Origin: Paenibacillus sp. FSL H7-0737
GTDB taxonomy: Bacteria; Bacillota; Bacilli; Paenibacillales; Paenibacillaceae
DNA: 64,000 nt
Reading direction: 5' to 3'
Assembly: GCF_000758545.1 (NCBI RefSeq)
Contig: NZ_CP009279.1
Span: 1,116,001-1,180,000, forward strand
The translations under genes and the position numbers were made by a program. The notes below the pieces were generated by a model. It was not told where the DNA came from and ran no database searches. It was given only the letters and a program-made list of their open reading frames with translations. Below, piece by piece: positions 56,739 through 64,000 of this stretch (its first letter is position 1; each line of letters begins with the position of its first letter).

Positions 56739-58346
56739 ATGAGAAAAGGAAAAAAGAAATTGTTAACGATCGGCACTTCTTTATTCTTAACTGCAAGTTT
56801 GTTTGCTGGCTGCAGTAGTAATAGCACGAATACTAAGGAGGCATCGTCAGAATCAACAACGAATTCGAATTCGAATTCGAATACCAGTACTCCAGCACCA
56901 GAAGCATCAGAAGCGACTGGAATCGACACATCCAAGAAAGTAGAGCTTCAGTTCTATATGCTGGGCGATGCCCCAAAGGATTTAAAGCTCATTCAGGATG
57001 AAGTTAACAAAATGGCATTAGAAGATTTGAATGCAACCGTCAAATTCAACTTCACAACCTGGACAGACTGGGAGTCGAAGTATAAGCTTCTGTTGTCCTC
57101 AGGGCAGCCGATTGACCTGATCTTTACGGCAGAATGGACAAATTACCAGTCATATGCGGTGAAAGGGGCTTTCCTTCCGCTAGATGATCTCCTACCGAAG
57201 GCTGCACCTAAGCTACAAGCATATGTACCACAGGATTTCTGGGAAGCAGTCAAGGTTGACAAGAAAATTTACACCGTTCCAGCTATCTGGAAGGAGTATG
57301 TAAATGATGGTATTGCCTATCGGGAAGATTTGCGTAAAAAGTATAATTTGCCAAAGCCGGAATCACTCGAAACGCTAGAGCAGTATTTGGATGGCATACG
57401 CAAAAATGAACCGGATATGCTACCTCTGGCGGATACTGAGGTTAGTCATGTAGATTCCATCCGTCAAATGACTACTAAAACTGTGAATACCAACGATAAA
57501 GTTCCATATGGACTTAGCATCATGTATGACACTCCAAGAGACGTAACCAGCTATTGGGGCTCTCCGCAGCATTTGGAAGATTTAAAAATGTTCAGGAGTT
57601 GGCAAGAAAAAGGGTACTTTATGAAGAATATGCTGAACATTAAAGATAGTGGTAGTGATATATTTGCTGCCGGTAAAGCCGCAGCAATTTTGGGAAGTGA
57701 GAATCCTAACCGCTTTGGTGATGCTGTTGTCAAAGTGAAATCACTGCATCCGGATTGGGAGCTAGGCTATTCCCCGTATCCGAACATGAAAGGATTCTCT
57801 TCACCCGTTCACCCGATTCATAATGGCTTTGCAGTTCCACGCAGCAGCAAAAACCCAGAGAGAGCTCTTGCTTTCTATGAGAAATTGGTAACGGATAAAC
57901 GCTACAATTGGCTGACGCAATACGGTATTGAAGGCAAGCATTTTGAAATTGAAGATGGGAAATATTATAAAATGCTTGGTGATGCCCAATCAAATGGATT
58001 CACAAGAGAAGGTATGAATGGATGGGCATGGAGAAATCCGGAGTTCATGTTGTTTGATAAGAGCTATCAAGCTGTGTTAGACATGTTCGATGAAATGGAT
58101 AAGATAGCAAAACCGAATATTTTCCAAGGTTTCGGAGAGGATTGGACGTCTTATCAAGCAGAGAAGGCGGCCCTTCTACAAGTTGAAAAGCAATACTTAT
58201 ATCCTTTGAATGATGGTATGGTTAAGGATGTTGAAGCCGGCTTGAAGTTATTTATGGAAAAGGCGAAAAAAGCTGGTCTCGATAAAATTCAAGCGGAATA
58301 CACGAAGCAATGGTTGCAGTATTTGGATGATGCAAATATTAAGTGA
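56739..58346 (+). CDS. Extracellular solute-binding lipoprotein
   Basis: 535 residues. A lipoprotein signal ends in LFAGC, with lipidated Cys25, followed by a Ser/Asn/Thr-rich tether. The mature domain resembles LipO/YtcQ-type binding proteins that work with LplB-YtcP permeases. Its tether is coded partly by a pure hexanucleotide repeat (56861-56882). The ligand cannot be read from sequence; an amino-sugar glycoside is inferred from neighbours. AAGGGGAGGG precedes the chosen ATG. Confidence 0.9.
   Translation: MRKGKKKLLTIGTSLFLTASLFAGCSSNSTNTKEASSESTTNSNSNSNTSTPAPEASEATGIDTSKKVELQFYMLGDAPKDLKLIQDEVNKMALEDLNATVKFNFTTWTDWESKYKLLLSSGQPIDLIFTAEWTNYQSYAVKGAFLPLDDLLPKAAPKLQAYVPQDFWEAVKVDKKIYTVPAIWKEYVNDGIAYREDLRKKYNLPKPESLETLEQYLDGIRKNEPDMLPLADTEVSHVDSIRQMTTKTVNTNDKVPYGLSIMYDTPRDVTSYWGSPQHLEDLKMFRSWQEKGYFMKNMLNIKDSGSDIFAAGKAAAILGSENPNRFGDAVVKVKSLHPDWELGYSPYPNMKGFSSPVHPIHNGFAVPRSSKNPERALAFYEKLVTDKRYNWLTQYGIEGKHFEIEDGKYYKMLGDAQSNGFTREGMNGWAWRNPEFMLFDKSYQAVLDMFDEMDKIAKPNIFQGFGEDWTSYQAEKAALLQVEKQYLYPLNDGMVKDVEAGLKLFMEKAKKAGLDKIQAEYTKQWLQYLDDANIK
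56861..56882 (+). repeat. GAATTC tandem repeat in lipoprotein tether
   Basis: About 3.6 head-to-tail copies of GAATTC code for alternating Asn-Ser residues just after the lipid anchor. Slippage by whole units would change tether length without breaking the frame. Confidence 0.85.
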
Positions 58347-58370
58347 GTGAGCCAGTTTAGAGTGTTACTC

Positions 58371-58408
58371 GTAGAGAACAACAGGATTAACCTCCTGTTG
58401 TTCTCTAC
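58371..58408 (+). promoter_or_regulatory. Perfect 16-bp hairpin without T run
   Basis: GTAGAGAACAACAGGA and TCCTGTTGTTCTCTAC pair fully around a six-base loop. There is no T tract afterwards, so a classic terminator is doubtful. It ends 18 bases before the next start codon and may stabilise the upstream mRNA or limit read-through. Confidence 0.7.
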
Positions 58409-58426
58409 TACAAGGGTGGTATATTT

Positions 58427-59239
58427 ATGAAGGTTCTTTTTCATGGAACGGCTGCATTTGAAGGGATTCCCTCGTTATTCTGTCATTGCGAGACTTGCAA
58501 GCATGCCAAAGTACGTGGTGGAAAAAATATTCGTACACGCACTTCGGTCTTGATTGATGAAATACTTAAGATTGATTTTCCGGCGGACACCTTACTTCAT
58601 TCCATTCGTGATTCTGTAGATATGGATAAGGTTCGCGATTTATTGTTTACACATTCACATTCCGATCATTTGTATCCTGAAGATTTACTGATTCGTGCGC
58701 TTGGTTATGCTCAATTTAATGAAGAGGAAGAACTTCATCTATACGGTCATGATTTGCCTATTAAGCACTGTAGTCAATTGCTTGCCACGGAAAGGCATCG
58801 CTTCCAACTTCACAACTTGAAGCCCTTTGAAACCGTACAAACACAAACAGCTACGATTACGCCATTGCTTGCCAATCATGATTCTAAAGAAACTTGTTTA
58901 TTGTATTACATAGAAAAGGATGAAAAAGCCATTTTCTATGGTCACGACAGCGGTTGGTTTCCCAAACAGACTTGGGACTGGTTGAAAGGGAAAAAACTGG
59001 ATCTTGCTATTCTAGAATGTACGACTGGGAATGCCCCAAATTGTGAAGTTCACATGAATGTTGAAGATACTCTAAAAACACGGGAATGGTTAATCGAGAA
59101 TTTTGTTATGAAAGCAGAAGGGCGAATCGTAGTCACTCATTTCTCTCATAATGCTCATCTGTTGCATGAAGATTTGGTTCATATTTTTGAGCCGAATGGG
59201 ATTACAGTAGCATTTGATGGGATGCAACTGGACATATGA
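58427..59239 (+). CDS. PhnP-like metallo-beta-lactamase-fold hydrolase
   Basis: 270 residues. The CHC-x-x-C cluster (Cys19, Cys21, Cys24) is followed by GGKNIRTRTSVLID and THSHSDH (His76, His78, Asp80, His81), the pattern of PhnP-type phosphodiesterases. More ligands lie in LANHDSKE, GHDSGW and THFSHNAH. PhnP opens cyclic phosphates of phosphoribosyl intermediates; the substrate here is unknown, and no other phn gene is visible. AAGGGTGG precedes the ATG. Confidence 0.8.
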   Translation: MKVLFHGTAAFEGIPSLFCHCETCKHAKVRGGKNIRTRTSVLIDEILKIDFPADTLLHSIRDSVDMDKVRDLLFTHSHSDHLYPEDLLIRALGYAQFNEEEELHLYGHDLPIKHCSQLLATERHRFQLHNLKPFETVQTQTATITPLLANHDSKETCLLYYIEKDEKAIFYGHDSGWFPKQTWDWLKGKKLDLAILECTTGNAPNCEVHMNVEDTLKTREWLIENFVMKAEGRIVVTHFSHNAHLLHEDLVHIFEPNGITVAFDGMQLDI

Positions 59240-59270
59240 GTTAGCGCATAAGTGAAATGAGGATATTTCT

Positions 59271-60134
59271 ATGATTTCAATGGCATTCTTTTTAGTTTTA
59301 TTTTCAGGTATTACCCATGCGGTATGGAACCTATTTACAAAGAGAAGTCTGAATAAATACGTATTTCTCTGGTCGATTCATATTGTTGGTACACTTGCTC
59401 TATTACCTTATTTTATTATTGAGCTGCTTCAAGTTGAGCTTCATGCGGAGACACTTGGCTATATGGCGATATCTGCTTTATTTCAAGGGTCGTACTTCAT
59501 TTTCCTCTCTAAATCGTATTCCTATGGTGATTTATCGCAGACCTATCCAATCATGCGAGGGACTGGTGTCATGCTAGTGACCTTGTTAAGTGTTGTGTTA
59601 TTCGGGGATTCCTTAACTCTAGTAGGCTGGATAGGCTTTTGTTGTATCATAGTAGGGCTCTTTATTATTAGTGGAATCGTTAATCGTCATGCAAATCAAG
59701 GGAAAACGACTCATTCTATATCCATTTTTTATGCAATTGTAGTAGGGATGTGTGTTGCAGGCTATACATTAATGGACAAACTAATTGTCCAGCAATTATC
59801 TCCACTATCAACGCTTGAATTATCCAATATTAATTATGTAATCGTCGCTTTCTTCATGGTCATAAGAGCCGGTCGTGCACAAATTATAAGAGAATGGCAA
59901 CAAAACTGGAAAATGATCTTGATTGGTTGTATTTGCTCGCCAGCTTCTTATTTTATGTTTCTGATGGCAATGAAGCTTGCTCCACTAGCTTCAATTGCGC
60001 CAATACGAGAAATTGGAACGGTTGTAGGTACGATTCTTGGCATACTTGTACTAAAAGAGAAGCAAGGAGTGCGAAGAATTATCATGTCGGCTGTGATTAC
60101 CTGTGGGATCATCTCCATTGCCATATGGGGATAA
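59271..60134 (+). CDS. EamA/DMT family transporter
   Basis: 287 residues with about ten transmembrane helices in two EamA repeats (about 5-135 and 150-285). The signature LFSGITHAVWNLFTKRS starts the first; YGDLSQTYPIMRGTGVMLVTLLSVVLFGDSL and PLASIAPIREIGTVVGTILGILVLKEK end each half. Probably a metabolite exporter or importer. It lies 31 bases after the PhnP-like gene, so the two are likely co-transcribed. Confidence 0.88.
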   Translation: MISMAFFLVLFSGITHAVWNLFTKRSLNKYVFLWSIHIVGTLALLPYFIIELLQVELHAETLGYMAISALFQGSYFIFLSKSYSYGDLSQTYPIMRGTGVMLVTLLSVVLFGDSLTLVGWIGFCCIIVGLFIISGIVNRHANQGKTTHSISIFYAIVVGMCVAGYTLMDKLIVQQLSPLSTLELSNINYVIVAFFMVIRAGRAQIIREWQQNWKMILIGCICSPASYFMFLMAMKLAPLASIAPIREIGTVVGTILGILVLKEKQGVRRIIMSAVITCGIISIAIWG

Positions 60135-60183
60135 GTTGATTTTACTAGAATTGAGGACTACGTTCTGACCGTATAGGGTAAAA

Positions 60184-60222
60184 ATGAAAGGCCTCTCGTA
60201 GGAATACGAGAGGCCTTTCATT
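60184..60222. terminator. Terminator after EamA transporter
   Basis: GAAAGGCCTCTCGTA and TACGAGAGGCCTTTC pair perfectly around GGAA. A/T flanks on both sides allow bidirectional use. Confidence 0.85.
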
Positions 60223-60285
60223 CTGTTAAGCATTAGATAGTTTTATACTGTCTAATTGACGGGGCAATTCACAGGTGAATATGCC

Positions 60286-61263
60286 TCATTCTAATTCTTG
60301 TTCTAAAACAGTTTTTACTAAACGACGTACTTCATCTGTTGATCTTGTATCCATTAATTGGTTTCTTAATTCGCTTGCGCCTCTAAATCCACGAACATAG
60401 ATTTTGAAAAAGCGAAGAAGTGGTTTAAATGAACGTGGCTCGAGTTCATTTGAATATTTATCGTGAAGATCCAACTGTAATAGAAGCAAATTGAGAAAAT
60501 CCTTTGGACTATGTTCTTTAGGTTCTTTTTCAAAAGCAAATGGATTGGTGAAGATGCCGCGGCCAATCATGACACCATCAACGCCGTATTGCTCAACTAA
60601 CTTTAATCCTGTTGCGCGGTCAGGAATATCTCCATTAATAGTTAATAACGTATTTGGAGCAATTTCATCGCGTAATTTTTTTATTTCAGGGATTAACTCC
60701 CAGTGTGCATCTACTTTACTCATTTCTTCTTTTGTACGAAGGTGAATGGAAAGATTCGCAATATCTTGCTTCAATATATGTGTTAACCAATCCCGCCACT
60801 CATCAATCTCAGAGTAACCCAATCTTGTTTTAACACTAACCGGCAATCCACCGGCTTTTGTTGCTTGAATAATTTCTGCTGCAACCTCAGGATGTAGTAT
60901 TAATCCAGCACCTTTACCATTGGATGCGACGTTTTGTGCGGGGCATCCCATGTTTAAATCGATACCGCGAAAACCAAGTTTTTTCATATCAATACTCATC
61001 TGTTCAAAAAATACAGGTTTATCACCCCAAATATGAGCGACAATTGGTTGCTCATCTTCTGTGAACGTTAATCGACCACGTACACTGTCTTTTCCTACAG
61101 GATGACAATAGCTTTCTGTATTAGTGAATTCTGTGAAAAATACGTCGGGTTTGGCAGCTTCACTAATGACGTGACGAAATACAACATCTGTGACATCTTC
61201 CATTGGTGCTAATATAAAAAACGGCTTCGGTAAATCAAGCCAAAAGTTTTGTTCGTTACTCAT
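60286..61263 (-). CDS. dus: tRNA-dihydrouridine synthase (copy 2)
   Basis: 325 residues, very similar to the gene at 51278-52261 over the entire length. It has the same [24 protein letters not shown] (catalytic Cys retained), [14 protein letters not shown] and [18 protein letters not shown] similarity is also high, but many third positions differ, so the duplication is not recent or one copy came from a relative. The start is the ATG giving MSNEQNFW; a longer frame adds 11 codons without homology. Confidence 0.92.
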   Translation of the reverse strand: MSNEQNFWLDLPKPFFILAPMEDVTDVVFRHVISEAAKPDVFFTEFTNTESYCHPVGKDSVRGRLTFTEDEQPIVAHIWGDKPVFFEQMSIDMKKLGFRGIDLNMGCPAQNVASNGKGAGLILHPEVAAEIIQATKAGGLPVSVKTRLGYSEIDEWRDWLTHILKQDIANLSIHLRTKEEMSKVDAHWELIPEIKKLRDEIAPNTLLTINGDIPDRATGLKLVEQYGVDGVMIGRGIFTNPFAFEKEPKEHSPKDFLNLLLLQLDLHDKYSNELEPRSFKPLLRFFKIYVRGFRGASELRNQLMDTRSTDEVRRLVKTVLEQELE

Positions 61264-61512
61264 ATTATCTCCTCTTGTTGCGATATATAAAAACATATAA
61301 GTTATAGCAAAGACCTTTTACCCAAGATACATATTATCATTTTTTTCGTTTGATGCACAGAATCAATGATGTGAGCGACAGCTATGTTTGTGGTGGTAGT
61401 ATCCACCAGCATATAAGGCCATGGCTTATTTGTTTATAATCTGTTTATTGATCCTTGTTATAATCCTGTAGACAAACGACATAACGCATCCAATGAACAG
61501 GGGGACAAGCAA

Positions 61513-63738
61513 GTGAACAAAAAGCAATGGATAAGCTCTATATTGGCTGCTGCTGTATTATCAAGCCCTATCCTTATGCCGACCAAAGGATCGGCTGCAG
61601 CTTCCTTTATTGATATTGATGGCTCATATGCAAAGAAAGCGATTGTTGAGCTATTCGATCAGGGGATAGTGACCGGTGTTGAAGAGAGTAAGTTCTATCC
61701 TACGTCGAATATTACACGGCAGGATTTTGCAATTATTTTAGCAAAAACATTGAAGCTGGATGTTTCGAACCCTCCTGCGCTGCCAACCTTTCTGGACGTT
61801 CCCGCAAGCAACTACGCATACAGCTATGTAGAGGCAGCTGTCAAAGCCGGATTGATCAAGGGTACAGGCAGTAATCTTTTCGGTACGGGGCAAAATTTAT
61901 CACGTCAGGATATGGTCGTCATGTTCGTGAGAGCATTGGGGGTCAATCCTACGGGTAAAGCTGGAACTTTGCAATTTGCTGATAGTAGCCAAATTGCTGA
62001 TTATTCCAAAGATTTTATAGCTGCCGCTGTAGAATATGGATTGATTACTGGATATAATAATTTTTTTAATCCTGATGCCAAAGTAGATCGTCAGGCTGTA
62101 GCTCTAGTAGCCTCCAAGTTTTTGAAGTTTAAGGAGAACGGGAATACTGAGCAGCCAAGCTCCACACCAACTCCTCAGCCGGGTAAAGAAGTGGTAACAG
62201 TACCTACTCCTGTTGTTGGAGGGTCCTCCTCTTCACAAAGTGGGCATAGCAGCAATTCAGATATCAATGCACCTATGGTTGATAGCACCAAGTTCGAGGC
62301 GATCGATAACTACAACGGGACTCAAGATCAGCTTCGCGGTTTAGCGGGAGCCATTGGCGAGCAAGGAGCAGCAGTACAAGCCTACCAGTGGACGGATGCG
62401 AATGAGAACGGTGAAGTAGATGCCGATGAATTAGGAACAGCCATCGCATTAGGCACCAGCGAATCAGACGGATCTGTGAGTGCGGCCAATATTGGTGATC
62501 TGAACGCAGGAACGTATCGTTTTGTGATTACCGCTAAGGATTCATCAAATAATGAATCGGCGAAGGATGGTGCACATGCCGTTACGGTGACCTTGAGCAA
62601 GAACGAAGTTCCGGATACGACTGCACCGGTAGTGGACGCAGCCAAGTTCGAGGCGATCGATAACTATAACGGGACACATGATCAGCTTCGCGGGTTAGCG
62701 GGAGCAATCGGCGAGCAAGGAGCAGCAGTACAAGCCTACCTGTGGACGGATGCGAATGAGAACGGTGAAGTAGATGCCGATGAATTAGGAACAGCCATCG
62801 CATTAGGCACCAGCGAATCAGACGGATCTGTGAGTGCGGCCAATATTGGTGATCTGAACGCAGGAACGTATCGTTTTGTGATTACCGCTAAGGATTCATC
62901 AAATAATGAATCGGCGAAGGATGGTGCACATACCGTTACGGTGACCTTGAGTAAGAACGAAGTTCCGGATACGACTGCACCGGTAGTGGACGCAGCCAAG
63001 TTCGAGGCGATCGATAACTATAACGGGACACAAGATCAGCTTCGCGGGTTAGCGGGAGCAATCGGCGAGCAAGGAGCAGCAGTACAAGCCTACCTGTGGA
63101 CGGATGCGAATGAGAACGGTGAAGTAGATGCCGATGAATTAGGAACAGCCATCGCATTAGGCACCAGTGAAGCAGACGGATCTGTGAGTGCGGCCAATAT
63201 TGGTGATCTGAACGCAGGAACGTATCATTTCGTGATCACCGCTAAGGATTCAGCCAATAATGAATCGGCGAAGGACGCTGCACATGCCGTTACGATTGAG
63301 CTTATTAATGGTGTTCTGATCACACCTACGGTTACTAGCTCGATATATGGCTTTGACGGAGGTATTTCAAAAACAAAACAGCTGGTAACTGGTTCTACGC
63401 AACGGACCATTCGCTTTGACTTTTTTTCCGGAGAAACCTTTACGAATGCTGAAGTTCAGGTAACGATAGAAGGCATGACCTTTACCACAAATGACTACTA
63501 TAACATTAGTGGGTGGTTAAATCTTACGAGTGATCAAATTAGCAATGATGGGCATACGCTGACTTTCACAGGAAGCAACAGAGGTGTTTCGGATATCGCG
63601 TTTCAACTTGAAAATAAAAAGATGCCGGCCCCTGGGACCTACCTCATTAAGTTCAAAGCAGATGCGGATGGACCCGGAACAGCCAGATCTTATTCCGAAG
63701 AACAAGTCATTACCTTAATTATTTTGCCTCCGGCCTAA
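61513..63738 (+). CDS. SLH-domain surface protein with three EF-hand-containing repeats
   Basis: 741 residues. A signal peptide (about 1-29, ending SAAA) and three SLH repeats (about 30-83, 92-145, 155-210) are followed by a Pro/Ser/Thr linker (211-250). Three tandem 118-residue repeats follow (257-374, 375-492, 493 to about 596). Each holds a textbook EF-hand loop DANENGEVDADE (295-306, 413-424, 531-542) and ends with a small beta-sandwich-like VITAKDSSNNES segment. A unique C-terminal domain (about 600-741) follows. Likely a calcium-stabilised surface protein; no enzyme motif is seen. The start is a GTG after GGGGGA. Confidence 0.85.
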   Translation: MNKKQWISSILAAAVLSSPILMPTKGSAAASFIDIDGSYAKKAIVELFDQGIVTGVEESKFYPTSNITRQDFAIILAKTLKLDVSNPPALPTFLDVPASNYAYSYVEAAVKAGLIKGTGSNLFGTGQNLSRQDMVVMFVRALGVNPTGKAGTLQFADSSQIADYSKDFIAAAVEYGLITGYNNFFNPDAKVDRQAVALVASKFLKFKENGNTEQPSSTPTPQPGKEVVTVPTPVVGGSSSSQSGHSSNSDINAPMVDSTKFEAIDNYNGTQDQLRGLAGAIGEQGAAVQAYQWTDANENGEVDADELGTAIALGTSESDGSVSAANIGDLNAGTYRFVITAKDSSNNESAKDGAHAVTVTLSKNEVPDTTAPVVDAAKFEAIDNYNGTHDQLRGLAGAIGEQGAAVQAYLWTDANENGEVDADELGTAIALGTSESDGSVSAANIGDLNAGTYRFVITAKDSSNNESAKDGAHTVTVTLSKNEVPDTTAPVVDAAKFEAIDNYNGTQDQLRGLAGAIGEQGAAVQAYLWTDANENGEVDADELGTAIALGTSEADGSVSAANIGDLNAGTYHFVITAKDSANNESAKDAAHAVTIELINGVLITPTVTSSIYGFDGGISKTKQLVTGSTQRTIRFDFFSGETFTNAEVQVTIEGMTFTTNDYYNISGWLNLTSDQISNDGHTLTFTGSNRGVSDIAFQLENKKMPAPGTYLIKFKADADGPGTARSYSEEQVITLIILPPA
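62281..63297 (+). repeat. 354-bp tandem repeat within SLH gene (three copies)
   Basis: Units begin at 62281, 62635 and 62989. Units one and two, and the first part of three, are almost identical at DNA level, including synonymous positions. Unit three diverges at its end. This indicates recent expansion or ongoing homogenisation. Confidence 0.95.
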
Positions 63739-63741
63739 ACT

Positions 63742-63786
63742 AGAAGCTTCTCATGAGTTCATTGAACTTAAGGGAAGCTTCTTTTT
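63742..63786 (+). terminator. Terminator after SLH repeat protein
   Basis: AGAAGCTTC...GAGTTCA pairs with TGAACTT...GAAGCTTCT and ends in TTTTT. It is closely similar to the groEL terminator, including the core GAGTTCATTGAACT. Confidence 0.85.
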
Positions 63787-63877
63787 ATGAAAAATAGGAT
63801 TGATCAATATAGTCTAAATGAGTATTATGAGTAGGTATGTTCTTATGAAAATAGAGATAAATAGGATGGAGAGCACG

Positions 63878-64000
63878 ATGACAACATCACGACAGAACGC
63901 ATTGATTTTCTCGTTTACTTTTATGGCGTTTATTCTGGGTACGACGGAGTATATTATCGTTGGTTTACTCTCGGAAATATCCTCGAGCCTCGGAGTAACG
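63878..64000 (+). CDS. MFS transporter, N-terminal fragment (cut by window edge)
   Basis: 41 residues are visible. The segment FSFTFMAFILGTTEYIIVGLL is the first helix of DHA1-type MFS exporters such as AraJ/YdhP (motif GTTEY-I-VGLLP-I). GGATGGAG precedes the ATG. The rest lies beyond the window. Confidence 0.7.
   Translation, partial: MTTSRQNALIFSFTFMAFILGTTEYIIVGLLSEISSSLGVT

Noticed and set aside
62281..63297. CRISPR-like or satellite array
   Set aside because: The period is 354 bases, in frame, and each unit codes for the same protein domain; it is an intragenic repeat.

Overview
The window reads as a chromosomal segment of a spore-forming Firmicute, most probably Paenibacillus. The signs are two secreted SLH-domain (S-layer anchored) proteins, an SspH-type small acid-soluble spore protein, a SleB/CwlJ-type cell-wall hydrolase, tandem T-box leaders, a CIRCE element before groESL, a YhgE/Pip protein and many AGGAGG-type ribosome binding sites. 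There are no rRNA or tRNA genes, no CRISPR array, no recognisable insertion sequence and no prophage.

Layout. 0-6 kb: the 3' end of a dGTPase-like gene and a 1598-residue SLH-anchored GH26 mannanase with C-terminal carbohydrate-binding modules. 5.7-11 kb: a decayed grpB-like gene, a D-2-hydroxyacid dehydrogenase, thpR, a SleB-like hydrolase, a UPF0173 metal-dependent hydrolase and an MGDG-synthase-type glycosyltransferase. 11-14 kb: a TetR regulator and a YhgE-like membrane protein that share an operator (TGACC-N13-GGTCA) lying between -35 and -10 in both promoters. 14-25 kb: gltB without gltD, an ABC-2 exporter, a bactofilin/M23 peptidase pair, cardiolipin synthase and a YitT protein. 25.7-33.2 kb: a non-homologous end-joining set (stand-alone LigD-type polymerase, Ku, stand-alone ATP-dependent ligase) wrapped around an ECF sigma factor and three tandem paralogous secreted or membrane proteins, then a small ORF and sspH. 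33.4-36.3 kb: tsaE-tsaB-rimI-tsaD. 36.3-38.8 kb: a strong promoter inside the end of tsaD, two consecutive leucine-type T-boxes and leuA. 38.8-39.1 kb: a cluster of DnaA boxes between convergent genes. 39-46.8 kb: an ABC-F ATPase, 5-formyl-THF cyclo-ligase, moaC, mogA/moaB-like, tatA, tatC and groES-groEL.

46.9-61.3 kb looks like an accessory carbohydrate region of more A/T-rich composition. It holds a ROK repressor, an amino-sugar-6-phosphate deaminase/isomerase, a ROK sugar kinase, a GH4 glycosidase, a membrane-bound AraC regulator, an LplB/YtcP-type ABC importer with its lipoprotein, a PhnP-like hydrolase and an EamA transporter. Two very similar dus genes in the same orientation bracket the importer half. 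A coherent reading is ABC import of an amino-sugar glycoside, hydrolysis by GH4, phosphorylation by the ROK kinase and deamination into central metabolism. No deacetylase (nagA) is present, so the sugar may be non-acetylated. The window ends with an SLH protein carrying three near-identical 118-residue EF-hand repeats and the start of an MFS transporter.

All functional calls come from motif and family recognition by eye; no database search was run.
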